The notes below the pieces were generated by a model. It searched no databases. It was not told the DNA's origin and saw only the letters and a program-made list of their open reading frames with translations. A program made the position numbers and the translations under genes. From CAYGXH01 sp964354485 (GTDB lineage Bacteria > Bacteroidota > Ignavibacteria > UBA10030 > SZUA-254), in NCBI GenBank assembly GCA_964354485.1, contig CAYGZY010000187.1, positions 1 to 27,537 on the forward strand: a stretch of 27,537 nucleotides of DNA. The letters run 5' to 3'. Of this stretch, positions 16,884-23,428 are shown in pieces (positions within the stretch are counted from its first letter, which is position 1; every line of letters starts with the position of its first letter).

Positions 16884-18209
16884 GTGTTTGAAGAATTAAC
16901 TCAGAAATTAGAGAGTATTTTTAAAAAGCTCCGGGGCCAGGGCAAAATCAGTGAGTCCAATATTGCTGATTCACTCCGCGAGGTCCGGAGGGTGTTGCTC
17001 GACGCCGACGTCAATTACAAGGTAGTCAAGCAGTTTATCGATGACGTTCAGAAAAGATCGGCCGGTCAGGATGTCCTGACAAGTATAACGCCGGGTCAGC
17101 TCATAGTGAAAATCATATTCGATGAGCTGGTTAACCTCATGGGTTCGAAACAGGCGGATCTACAATTTGCGCAATTACCGCCCACCATCATTATGGTCGC
17201 GGGTTTACAGGGATCGGGGAAGACAACGTTCTGTGCAAAACTAGCGCACTACCTCGTCGGAAAAGGCAGATACCCCATGCTTGTAGCCGCCGACGTTCAG
17301 CGACCCGCTGCGATTGACCAGCTTGAAATGCTGGCGAATGACATTCATGTGCCGGTGGTTTCAATGCGCGGTAAGAGTGCGTTGGAAATTGCATATGAGT
17401 CTGTCGCTCACGCACGGCGCGGCGCTCGCGACGTTCTTATCATCGATACCGCGGGACGTATGCATCTCGATGAAGAGATGATGCGCGAGTTAGAGATAAT
17501 CAAGGAGCGTGTACAACCGCATCAGATTCTTTTCGTTGTTGATGCGATGACGGGGCAGGACGCAGTGAATACGGCGAAGGTGTTTGATGATCGCCTGCGG
17601 TTCGACGGCGTGGTGATGACGAAGCTCGACGGTGATACGCGCGGCGGAGCGGCGCTTTCGATTCGCGCTACTGTCGGCAAACCGATCATGTTCGTCAGTG
17701 TCGGAGAAAAACTCGATGCGCTTGAAGTATTTCATCCCGACCGCATGGCATCAAGAATACTCGGCATGGGTGACATTGTCACTCTCGTCGAAAAGGCTCA
17801 GGAGCATTATGATGAGCAGAAGGCGCAGAAGCTCGAGGAGAAACTTCGCAAATCAGAGTTTACATTTGAAGATTTTCTTGATCAGCTCCGCGAAGTGAAG
17901 AAAATGGGATCTCTCGAGCAGATCATCGGCATGATTCCGGGTTTGAACAAATTACCGGCAAATACGGTTGTCGATGATCGGGCGCTCGTCAGGATCGAAG
18001 CTATTATACAATCAATGACTCCGGAGGAACGGAGAAAGCCCAACCTTCTCAACGGTTCTCGGCGGCGTCGGATCGCCATCGGAAGCGGGACAACGGTACA
18101 GGAAGTGAACAGGATGGTAAAACAGTTCAGCGAGATGCAGAGGATGGTGCGGACTATATCGAAGGGGAAGATTCCTAAAATGTTACGTGGTATGGGGGTG
18201 CCACACTAA
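16884..18209 (+). CDS. ffh: Signal recognition particle protein Ffh (SRP54)
   Basis: 441 aa from GTG 16884 (MFEELTQKLESIFKKL). Ffh is the GTPase that, with SRP RNA and FtsY, delivers signal-bearing ribosomes to the membrane. The N domain is at about residues 1-90. The G domain has GLQGSGKTT at 107-115, DTAGRMHLDEEMM and TKLDGDTRGGAALS. The methionine-rich M domain carries the SRP RNA and signal-peptide binding part near the C-terminus (LLNGSRRRRIAIGSGTTVQE, VNRMVKQFSEMQRMV, KMLRGMG). Full length. It heads the ribosome cluster and is followed by rpsP after 43 nt. Confidence 0.98.
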   Translation: MFEELTQKLESIFKKLRGQGKISESNIADSLREVRRVLLDADVNYKVVKQFIDDVQKRSAGQDVLTSITPGQLIVKIIFDELVNLMGSKQADLQFAQLPPTIIMVAGLQGSGKTTFCAKLAHYLVGKGRYPMLVAADVQRPAAIDQLEMLANDIHVPVVSMRGKSALEIAYESVAHARRGARDVLIIDTAGRMHLDEEMMRELEIIKERVQPHQILFVVDAMTGQDAVNTAKVFDDRLRFDGVVMTKLDGDTRGGAALSIRATVGKPIMFVSVGEKLDALEVFHPDRMASRILGMGDIVTLVEKAQEHYDEQKAQKLEEKLRKSEFTFEDFLDQLREVKKMGSLEQIIGMIPGLNKLPANTVVDDRALVRIEAIIQSMTPEERRKPNLLNGSRRRRIAIGSGTTVQEVNRMVKQFSEMQRMVRTISKGKIPKMLRGMGVPH

Positions 18210-18252
18210 AACAGAGGTCGTATTACTATTATCTTTCGTAAGGAGAAACATT

Positions 18253-18711
18253 GTGGTTAAACTGAGATTGCGGCGCGTGGGAAAGAAGAAACAACCGGTA
18301 TACAAAATTGTTGTTGCTGATTCCCGGGCTTCGCGGGATGGAAAAATCATCGAAGCGATCGGTACGTACAATCCGCTGAAGCATCCGATGGTAATCAACG
18401 TGAATGAGGATCATCTCTTCAAGTGGCTCAAACGGGGCGCGCAGCCGACCGACACACTGAGGAGTCTCCTTCAGCGCAAAGGATTGTGGCTGAAGTGGTC
18501 CATGATTCGTAAAGGCGCAGATGAACCTGCCATCATGATTGCAATGGAGCGGTGGCAGAATCAGCAGGAGGAAAAGAGTAGCCGTGAAACGGAACGAAAA
18601 GCGCGTCGTAAGGCGGCGTTGAAGAAAAAGAAAGTTACGGAAGCGCCGGCAGCTCCAACAGCTCCGGCAACACCGCCTCTGGCACAACCGGAAGCGGCTC
18701 CTCAGGCGTAA
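18253..18711 (+). CDS. rpsP: 30S ribosomal protein S16
   Basis: 152 aa from GTG 18253. This start is chosen over longer options because AAGGAG lies about 8 nt upstream and MVKLRLRRVGKKKQPVYKIV is the family N-terminus. Core S16 motifs: VVADSRASRDGKIIEAIGTY and NPLKHPMVINV. The first about 85 residues are the usual protein. The rest is a Lys/Arg-rich helix (ERKARRKAALKKKKV) and an Ala-Pro tail, an extension often seen in the Bacteroidota relatives. S16 helps 30S assembly. Standard cluster partner of ffh, khpA and rimM. Confidence 0.97.
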   Translation: MVKLRLRRVGKKKQPVYKIVVADSRASRDGKIIEAIGTYNPLKHPMVINVNEDHLFKWLKRGAQPTDTLRSLLQRKGLWLKWSMIRKGADEPAIMIAMERWQNQQEEKSSRETERKARRKAALKKKKVTEAPAAPTAPATPPLAQPEAAPQA

Positions 18712-18855
18712 CAGGTTTGGATCGGTTAATAGGTCACTAACTCATAACTGCAGCCGTTCCGCAGACGTCCGGTTGAAGAATCTCCGGGACGCGTAGGATT
18801 ATGTGTTATATTCCACGCAGAGATTCGACGGTTTGAATAAATCAATGGAGGGCGC

Positions 18856-19086
18856 ATGAAGGAATTCGTCGAATACATTGCCAAAATGCTCGTCGATCAG
18901 CCCGATAGTGTAATGATCGAGGAGGAAACGTCGGATGATAAAATCATCCTGAAGCTGAAAGTTGCACAGCCGGATATCGGGAAAGTTATCGGCAAAAAAG
19001 GCAGAACAGCTTTCGCATTGCGTACACTGGTTGCAGCTGTTGGTAAAAAAACCGGAAAGAAAGTGCGGCTTGAAATACTGGACTAA
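18856..19086 (+). CDS. khpA: KH-domain RNA-binding protein KhpA (YlqC family)
   Basis: 76 aa, typical family length; GGAGGG precedes the ATG by 3-8 nt. A single KH domain with the GxxG loop GKKG in VIGKKGRTAFALRTLV. KhpA proteins bind RNA, usually with KhpB, and influence cell division and translation in Gram-positive bacteria; its place between rpsP and rimM is the conserved one. The 144 nt upstream (18712-18855) hold no gene that I can support. Confidence 0.95.
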   Translation: MKEFVEYIAKMLVDQPDSVMIEEETSDDKIILKLKVAQPDIGKVIGKKGRTAFALRTLVAAVGKKTGKKVRLEILD

Positions 19087-19104
19087 CCTGCACCCGCTTC
19101 CCGT

Positions 19105-19632
19105 ATGAGGGTTGGCGGTGTGGTGAACCTCTGGGCTGTCGGCTACATTACCGGCAGTTTCGGTATTAGAGGATTTGTAAAAACAAAGCCGCTTACGGAT
19201 ACACCCGGGCGATTCGAACGGCTCCGACAGGTATACCGGGGTTTCAAACCTGAAGATGTTGTCGAGGATCGGGTGGTTGAGGTTGAAATTCGCGGCCGGT
19301 TCGTTCTCCTGAAACTCCGGAGCGTGAGCGATAAAACCGGAGCGGATACACTCAAAGGACAATATATCTTTGTTACCGGCGATGATGTTGAAGAACCGGT
19401 CCCCGGTAGATACTTTATTCATGAGATTGTCGGGTGTACGGTACAGTCGACGGATGGCCGGCAAATCGGAGTCGTAACAGAGGTCTATAAGTTTCCTGCT
19501 CACGATCTCTGGGAAATCAACAGCGGGAAGAAACGTTTCATGATCCCTGCAGTTAAAGAATTTATCCGTTCGGTGGATTGCGAAAAACGGATAATTACCG
19601 TGAAGGTTATAGACGGATTGATAGATGCGTAG
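19105..19632 (+). CDS. rimM: Ribosome maturation factor RimM
   Basis: 175 aa from ATG 19105. GTG codons at 19120 and 19123 are good alternatives because GAGGG (19107-19111) would then be the ribosome binding site and the product would start MNLWAVGYITGSFGIRG. RimM binds S19 and helps processing of 16S rRNA in the 30S head. The N-terminal barrel has GYITGSFGIRGFVKTKPLTD. The C-terminal PRC barrel has HEIVGCTVQSTDGRQIGVVT, then PAHDLWEI and MIPAVKEFIRSVD. trmD follows after 6 nt. Confidence 0.95.
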   Translation: MRVGGVVNLWAVGYITGSFGIRGFVKTKPLTDTPGRFERLRQVYRGFKPEDVVEDRVVEVEIRGRFVLLKLRSVSDKTGADTLKGQYIFVTGDDVEEPVPGRYFIHEIVGCTVQSTDGRQIGVVTEVYKFPAHDLWEINSGKKRFMIPAVKEFIRSVDCEKRIITVKVIDGLIDA

Positions 19633-19638
19633 GATGGC

Positions 19639-20310
19639 ATGAGAATCGACATAATCACGGGATTGCCAAAACTCCTCCGGAGTCCGCTCGGCGAGAGCAT
19701 CATCCGGCAGGCGAAGCAGAAAAAATTGATTCTCATCCGGATTCATGATTTACGCCGGTACGCACACGATCGTCATAAAACGATCGATGATACTCCGTAC
19801 GGCGGCGGCGCGGGAATGGTGCTCAAACCGGAACCGATATTTGAATGTATTGAATCGCTTAAAAGCAAGCGGGCTTACGATGAGGTTGTGTACCTCACCG
19901 CGGACGGTGAAACGTTCACACAGAAAATCGCGAATGAGTTGTCATTAAAAAAGAATTTGCTGTTCCTTTGCGGACATTACAAGGGTATCGATCATCGCGT
20001 AAGGGAAAAGCTGATTACGAGGGAATTATCGATCGGTGACTTTGTACTCACCGGAGGAGAGCTTGCAGCAGCGGTGGTCGTGGATGCGATAGTGCGGCTC
20101 CTTCCCGGAGTAATCGGCGACGGGGAATCTCTCCTGGATGATTCATTCCAGGACGGAATGCTGGGTTGTCCCTCGTACACCAAACCGGCAGAATTCAGAG
20201 GAATGAAAGTTCCTGCTGTTCTTCTCTCGGGGAATCACCGCGCAATCAGCGAATGGAGGCAACAGCAGAGAATGCTTCGAACAAGATTGAATCGTAAAAG
20301 TTTAAATTGA
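19639..20310 (+). CDS. trmD: tRNA (guanine37-N1)-methyltransferase TrmD
   Basis: 223 aa; AGGAT precedes the ATG. The SPOUT-fold enzyme methylates G37 of tRNA to prevent frameshifting. Seen: DDTPYGGGAGMVLKPEPIFE, the trefoil-knot cofactor site LFLCGHYKGIDHRV and SIGDFVLTGGELAAAVVVDA, and QDGMLGCPSYTKPAEFRGM in the C-terminal tRNA-binding part. Length is normal. Forms the usual rimM-trmD-rplS block. Confidence 0.97.
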   Translation: MRIDIITGLPKLLRSPLGESIIRQAKQKKLILIRIHDLRRYAHDRHKTIDDTPYGGGAGMVLKPEPIFECIESLKSKRAYDEVVYLTADGETFTQKIANELSLKKNLLFLCGHYKGIDHRVREKLITRELSIGDFVLTGGELAAAVVVDAIVRLLPGVIGDGESLLDDSFQDGMLGCPSYTKPAEFRGMKVPAVLLSGNHRAISEWRQQQRMLRTRLNRKSLN

Positions 20311-20330
20311 CAATGTAAGGAGAAACACAT

Positions 20331-20675
20331 ATGGAAAAGTTAAAATTAGTTGAAGCAACTCAGATGAAAACAGAGGTGCCGCAGTTTAAGGCAGGCGATA
20401 CAATCAATGTACACGTAAGGGTCATTGAAGGGGATAAGGAACGCGTTCAGCAGTTTCAGGGAGTTGTAATCAGCAGGCGCGGCGACGGTCTGCGCGCCAC
20501 GTTCACCGTCCGAAAAATCTCGAATGGTGTCGGTGTCGAAAGGATATTCCCCCTGCACTCGCCCAGAATCGGGAAGATCGAAATGATCAAAGAGGGGAGA
20601 GTCCGCCGGGCAAAAATGTACTACCTGAGGGCGCTCGCCGCAAAGCAGATCCGCCAGAAAACCTCAGCCGATTGA
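20331..20675 (+). CDS. rplS: 50S ribosomal protein L19
   Basis: 114 aa; a strong AAGGAG lies about 9 nt before the ATG. L19 sits at the 30S-50S interface. Family motifs: FKAGDTINVHVRVIEGDKER, QQFQGVVISRRGDG, TFTVRKISNGVGVERIFPLH, then SPRIGKIEMIKEG and RRAKMYYLR. It is the last ribosomal gene in the cluster; the MqnA-like gene begins 4 nt later. Confidence 0.98.
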   Translation: MEKLKLVEATQMKTEVPQFKAGDTINVHVRVIEGDKERVQQFQGVVISRRGDGLRATFTVRKISNGVGVERIFPLHSPRIGKIEMIKEGRVRRAKMYYLRALAAKQIRQKTSAD

Positions 20676-20679
20676 TATC

Positions 20680-21441
20680 GTGCCCGCACGGCTCGGAATT
20701 ATTTCTGACCGGTTAGCACAACCTCTATTTAACCTCCTGAGGGAGGAGAATAAATTCCTCTTGTGGGAGAATAGTCCCGCAGAGCTTGCTATGAAGCTCC
20801 GTCGTAAAGAACTTGACGGAGCTTTTTTATCTCATATCGACTACGCAAAAGATTACTCGATGTATCGTTTGCTTCCCCAAATCGCCGCAGTATCCAGGAA
20901 GGAGAGCGGCGCCGTCCTTCTGATTTTTAGGGAAGATGCCCGTACAATTAAAAAGATCGGAGTCGATCCGGCTTACGAATCGGAAATCGTCCTTGCAAGC
21001 ATCATCCTTACCGAGAAATTCGAAGTGCGTCCCCAGATTATTCCGACGAGATCCGGTATCGAATGTCTGAGCCAAAAGGCAGATGCTTACCTTGCCTGCG
21101 GTGATGCAGCGATGAAACTGACGGAACACCGGAACAAACTCGACCTGGTCGATGAGTGGCAGGACATTACGGATCTGCCGTTCGTTCACGGTTTTTGGGT
21201 TACCCGCGAAGGCGCACTGGGGAAGGAAGAAATCGATTTCATCATCAAGAGCGGTAAAGAAGGTGCAACGCGGTTCGGTCAATCAGCGGAAGCGGATGGA
21301 AGCGGTGAGCTTTCTCTTTTCAGCTATTCATTTGGTGAGACTGAGATTCAGGCGGTGAGCGAGTTCTTCAGGATGGCATACTATCATGGGATAATTAAGG
21401 ATATACCTGATGTGAGGTTTGTTTCGGATATGAAGAGGTAG
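20680..21441 (+). CDS. Divergent MqnA/MqnD-family protein (periplasmic-binding-like fold)
   Basis: 253 aa from GTG 20680, 4 nt after the rplS stop, so probably co-transcribed. The layout resembles MqnA, the chorismate dehydratase of the futalosine menaquinone pathway: an RLGI(I/V)S start, a segment for ligand-loop contacts (ELDGAFLSHIDYAKDYSMYR), VLLIFREDA, and LACGDAAMKL (compare the L.IGD.AL motif). The usual SYLN..PL motif is replaced by ISDRLAQPLFN, so the enzyme may be a paralogue with another substrate. No other menaquinone genes are nearby. It ends 5 nt from the convergent HEPN gene. Confidence 0.7.
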   Translation: MPARLGIISDRLAQPLFNLLREENKFLLWENSPAELAMKLRRKELDGAFLSHIDYAKDYSMYRLLPQIAAVSRKESGAVLLIFREDARTIKKIGVDPAYESEIVLASIILTEKFEVRPQIIPTRSGIECLSQKADAYLACGDAAMKLTEHRNKLDLVDEWQDITDLPFVHGFWVTREGALGKEEIDFIIKSGKEGATRFGQSAEADGSGELSLFSYSFGETEIQAVSEFFRMAYYHGIIKDIPDVRFVSDMKR

Positions 21442-21446
21442 GCTAT

Positions 21447-21857
21447 CTATCTTTCTAAAATGCTTATCGCCCACTTGCGGAATCTTTCGAGCCGTTTCCA
21501 GAGTTCACTTATCAAGATTGCTCGGTATAGGTCTCCGGAGTATGATACTTTTGTCTTTTCCTCAATAATTCTTCTTAGTTGATTGATTGCATTTTTCTTT
21601 GTATCTCCGTCAGCCACGACCTCGTCAAGTAAAACTATTGAATCTTCATGATTTTCGCCGGAACTTTTCTGACCAGATAATTTGATGGAGATCGCATCTG
21701 CATATGCTATAGCCGAATGAACGATAAGTACCCCGGCGGCAGTCCAATAAGAATAATTCATAGCGATTTCAGCAGCTTCGTAGAAGTGCTGGGCGGCATT
21801 TTTGTAATCCCGATGCCGTAATCGATCAACAGCTTTTCGGGAAGTTCGTTTAGGCAT
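21447..21857 (-). CDS. HEPN-domain protein, partner of the nucleotidyltransferase
   Basis: 136 aa, all helical in appearance. DYKNAAQHFYEAAEIAMNYS and AAGVLIVHSAIAYADAISIK (about residues 17-60) look like the paired helices of HEPN domains. HEPN proteins next to minimal nucleotidyltransferases are often toxins (RNases) held by their partner. The usual RNase motif R-x4-6-H is not visible in the last helices (QLRRIIEEKTK, YRAILISELWKRLERFRKW), so nuclease activity is doubtful. The start overlaps the upstream nucleotidyltransferase stop by 8 nt, with AAAGG about 10 nt upstream, indicating coupled translation. Confidence 0.75.
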   Translation of the reverse strand: MPKRTSRKAVDRLRHRDYKNAAQHFYEAAEIAMNYSYWTAAGVLIVHSAIAYADAISIKLSGQKSSGENHEDSIVLLDEVVADGDTKKNAINQLRRIIEEKTKVSYSGDLYRAILISELWKRLERFRKWAISILER

Positions 21858-22467
21858 TCAGCAGAACCTTTGGATTTTTACCGGATATGACTTTTCCGCT
21901 TTCAACGATTTGTGTTATCAGAGGATTTCGCCCCGCTGATTTTTTTCTAAATTCAGTTATGGTAAAAAATATTGGCCCAAGTTTGACTCCGTAACGATTA
22001 TGCAATAATGGACTTATAGCATCAATTCCAGTCTGTGCTTTTTCTAGTTGGATTTTATTCTTAACGATACAACAAAGGTCTAGATCGCTTTGTGGAGTTT
22101 CTTCTCTCCTTGCAGCACTGCCAAAGATGATAACACTGAGGGCTTTACGTCTTAAATTGTTGGCGATGACCGAATTAATTTCTTCATGGAATTTCTGTTC
22201 AACGACAAAGAGCGGTACAATCCCTTTTTCTACCAGATAATGATTACGGTTGATAGTGAAAATATGATCGCGCCCGCCACGCTGACGTCGGACGATTGCC
22301 AGGTTCTCGAGCGATGTCAATGCCTGTAATGCTGACCGTATGCTCATCCCGGCGATACGTGCGACTTGGCGGCCTGAAAATCCTACAGCAGTATCTTGAA
22401 GCGCTCGGAGTACCGCTACATTTGACCATGACCGAAATACTTGATCAATACTTCTATGTGCTGTCAT
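21850..22467 (-). CDS. Winged-helix DNA-binding protein fused to a minimal nucleotidyltransferase
   Basis: 205 aa. Residues about 8-75 form a winged helix (VLRALQDTAVGFSGRQVARI, then ALQALTSLENLAIVRRQRGG). Residues about 90-190 form a MNT-type nucleotidyltransferase with IIFGSAARREETPQSDLDLC: G116-S117, R120, and D128/D130 as the metal-binding pair. The third carboxylate of the fold is not obvious in YGVKLGPIFFTITEF. In MntA/HepT-like pairs the MNT protein is the antitoxin that adenylylates the HEPN partner; whether that happens here is inference. Upstream lie a near-consensus promoter and three repeats spaced 20 bp, so the N-terminal domain may repress its own operon. Confidence 0.85.
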   Translation of the reverse strand: MTAHRSIDQVFRSWSNVAVLRALQDTAVGFSGRQVARIAGMSIRSALQALTSLENLAIVRRQRGGRDHIFTINRNHYLVEKGIVPLFVVEQKFHEEINSVIANNLRRKALSVIIFGSAARREETPQSDLDLCCIVKNKIQLEKAQTGIDAISPLLHNRYGVKLGPIFFTITEFRKKSAGRNPLITQIVESGKVISGKNPKVLLNA

Positions 22468-22490
22468 ATTTAACTCAATTTAATTTGATT

Positions 22491-22540
22491 ACTTTTGTAT
22501 GCATATGTATACTTTAGTATACAAATATAAACTTTTGTAA
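22491..22540. repeat. Three 10-bp direct repeats at exact 20-bp spacing (iteron-like operator)
   Basis: ACTTTTGTAT at 22491-22500, ACTTTAGTAT at 22511-22520 and ACTTTTGTAA at 22531-22540 start exactly 20 bp apart, close to two helical turns. The middle copy is part of a dyad TGTATAC-TTTA-GTATACA (22506-22523). The array covers the promoter of the wHTH-nucleotidyltransferase gene and is a likely binding site for its winged-helix domain. Confidence 0.75.
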
Positions 22541-22551
22541 ATTAAAAGCAA
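22522..22551 (-). promoter_or_regulatory. Promoter of the wHTH-nucleotidyltransferase/HEPN operon
   Basis: On the minus strand TTG (22551-22549), a 19-nt spacer and TATATTTG (22529-22522) match the Bacteroidota primary-sigma pattern (TTTG-N19/21-TAnnTTTG) at all -7 positions. Transcription would begin near 22515, inside the 22506-22523 dyad and the middle direct repeat. The start codon lies about 48 nt further on. Confidence 0.65.
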
Positions 22552-22574
22552 TATAATTCTTGTGCAATATTCAT

Positions 22575-22680
22575 GTTGATTTCCTCACTCCCTCACCCCG
22601 CCTGCCCGATAATGCCGTTCGTTCGGGCCGCCGCCCCCTCCCCGAAATATTTTGGAGATGGGATTTAGGGGGAGAGGTCA
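22575..22680. repeat. GC-rich dispersed-repeat-like block
   Basis: A C-rich half (CTCACTCCCTCACCCCGCC and CCGCCCCCTCCCCG) is followed by a G-rich half (GGAGATGGGATTTAGGGGG, GAGAGG), with CTCCCC able to pair with GGGGAG. This pattern recalls a widespread intergenic repeat with ccctcacccc...ggatttaggggg wording seen in many genomes. It stands out from the AT-rich flanks. The call is from memory of the pattern; no second copy is in the window. Confidence 0.45.
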
Positions 22681-23040
22681 GTAAATCGGTACAAGTTCTG
22701 CGACTCTTTTATTCGCCCACATTCCGGAGACCTCGATCGATAAAGGATCGAATAAATTCCCAAGTGAATCGATATAAGCGCAATAACTCCTCATTGTTAT
22801 AATGCTGGTTGAGCTGAAGTCGATTTTCCGTACCCCCCATACAGGTACCCCATGATAATTTCCTCCCCGTTCAATTTCGTTATCGATTATTTTTCCATAC
22901 TCTACTCGTAGGAATCCATTAAACTTGAGACTATATAAGGGTGTTCCTTCTATTGGTTCAATCTCAAAATCCTCCGGATTTACTCTATGACCATAACCGT
23001 TCATTAATTTATCCAATGGTCCCGCAAATATTCGGAACAT
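22678..23040 (-). CDS. Hypothetical protein, 120 aa, unrecognised
   Basis: The frame starts at ATG 23040 with a weak purine-rich upstream stretch (GAAGAAAAT); an in-frame stop occurs at 23097-23095, so at most 18 more codons could be added. There is no signal peptide or membrane segment. The sequence looks beta-rich (IEGTPLYSLKFNGFLRVEYG, VPVWGVRKIDFSSTSIITMR) and ends VAELVPIY directly at the edge of the GC-rich repeat-like block. It could be a small intact gene or the 3' part of an eroded one. No family is recognised. Confidence 0.5.
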   Translation of the reverse strand: MFRIFAGPLDKLMNGYGHRVNPEDFEIEPIEGTPLYSLKFNGFLRVEYGKIIDNEIERGGNYHGVPVWGVRKIDFSSTSIITMRSYCAYIDSLGNLFDPLSIEVSGMWANKRVAELVPIY

Positions 23041-23428
23041 ATTTTCTTCAGTGTTCCTATGGACTGTATGTACTTGATACTTTGTGTAAAAACGTCATTT
23101 GTATAATTAATGAGCGTAGAGCTCTGATTTGTCTGAACGAGACAAACAATTGGACAGTTGTTTAAACCTCCAATATTTATCACGTTTAACAGTCAAATTT
23201 CCCATCTTTTCCATCCTTGATAACCAACTTCCGATAGTTTACCTGCTTTTTTTCTTTGTCGGTAAGATACGTGTAGTCAATCCCGTCTGCTGATATTCTT
23301 GATATTGTATAGAATATTCTATACTATTCTTTCACTCGGAGGTGGGAATAATTTATGGTATCTGTCAATCTCTGTATTGCATATCTTGAGTCGATAATAA
23401 TTGCATAAAAATAAAAGGAATTAATAGC
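23041..23428. other. AT-rich intergenic region upstream of the FISUMP gene
   Basis: No supportable gene. The region separates the divergent hypothetical gene and the FISUMP gene. Its one clear structure is an 18-bp perfect palindrome at 23307-23324. AAAAGG about 10 nt before 23429 is the ribosome binding site of the next gene. Confidence 0.5.
23307..23324. repeat. 18-bp perfect palindrome
   Basis: GTATAGAATATTCTATAC is its own reverse complement. It lies 104 nt upstream of the FISUMP start and could bind a dimeric regulator or form a small cruciform; there is no T tract, so it is not a terminator. Confidence 0.6.

Noticed and set aside
18229..18687. 152-codon open frame antisense to rpsP
   Set aside because: It lies fully over the well-supported S16 gene on the other strand; Cys/Arg-rich translation and no family resemblance mark it as a shadow.
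18799..19746. 315-codon open frame antisense to khpA, rimM and trmD
   Set aside because: Long, but it covers three certain genes on the opposite strand and its translation resembles no protein family.
22560..22802. 80-codon frame starting LTPSPRLPDN
   Set aside because: This wording is what the common GC-rich dispersed repeat gives when translated; it also overlaps the better frame on the minus strand.
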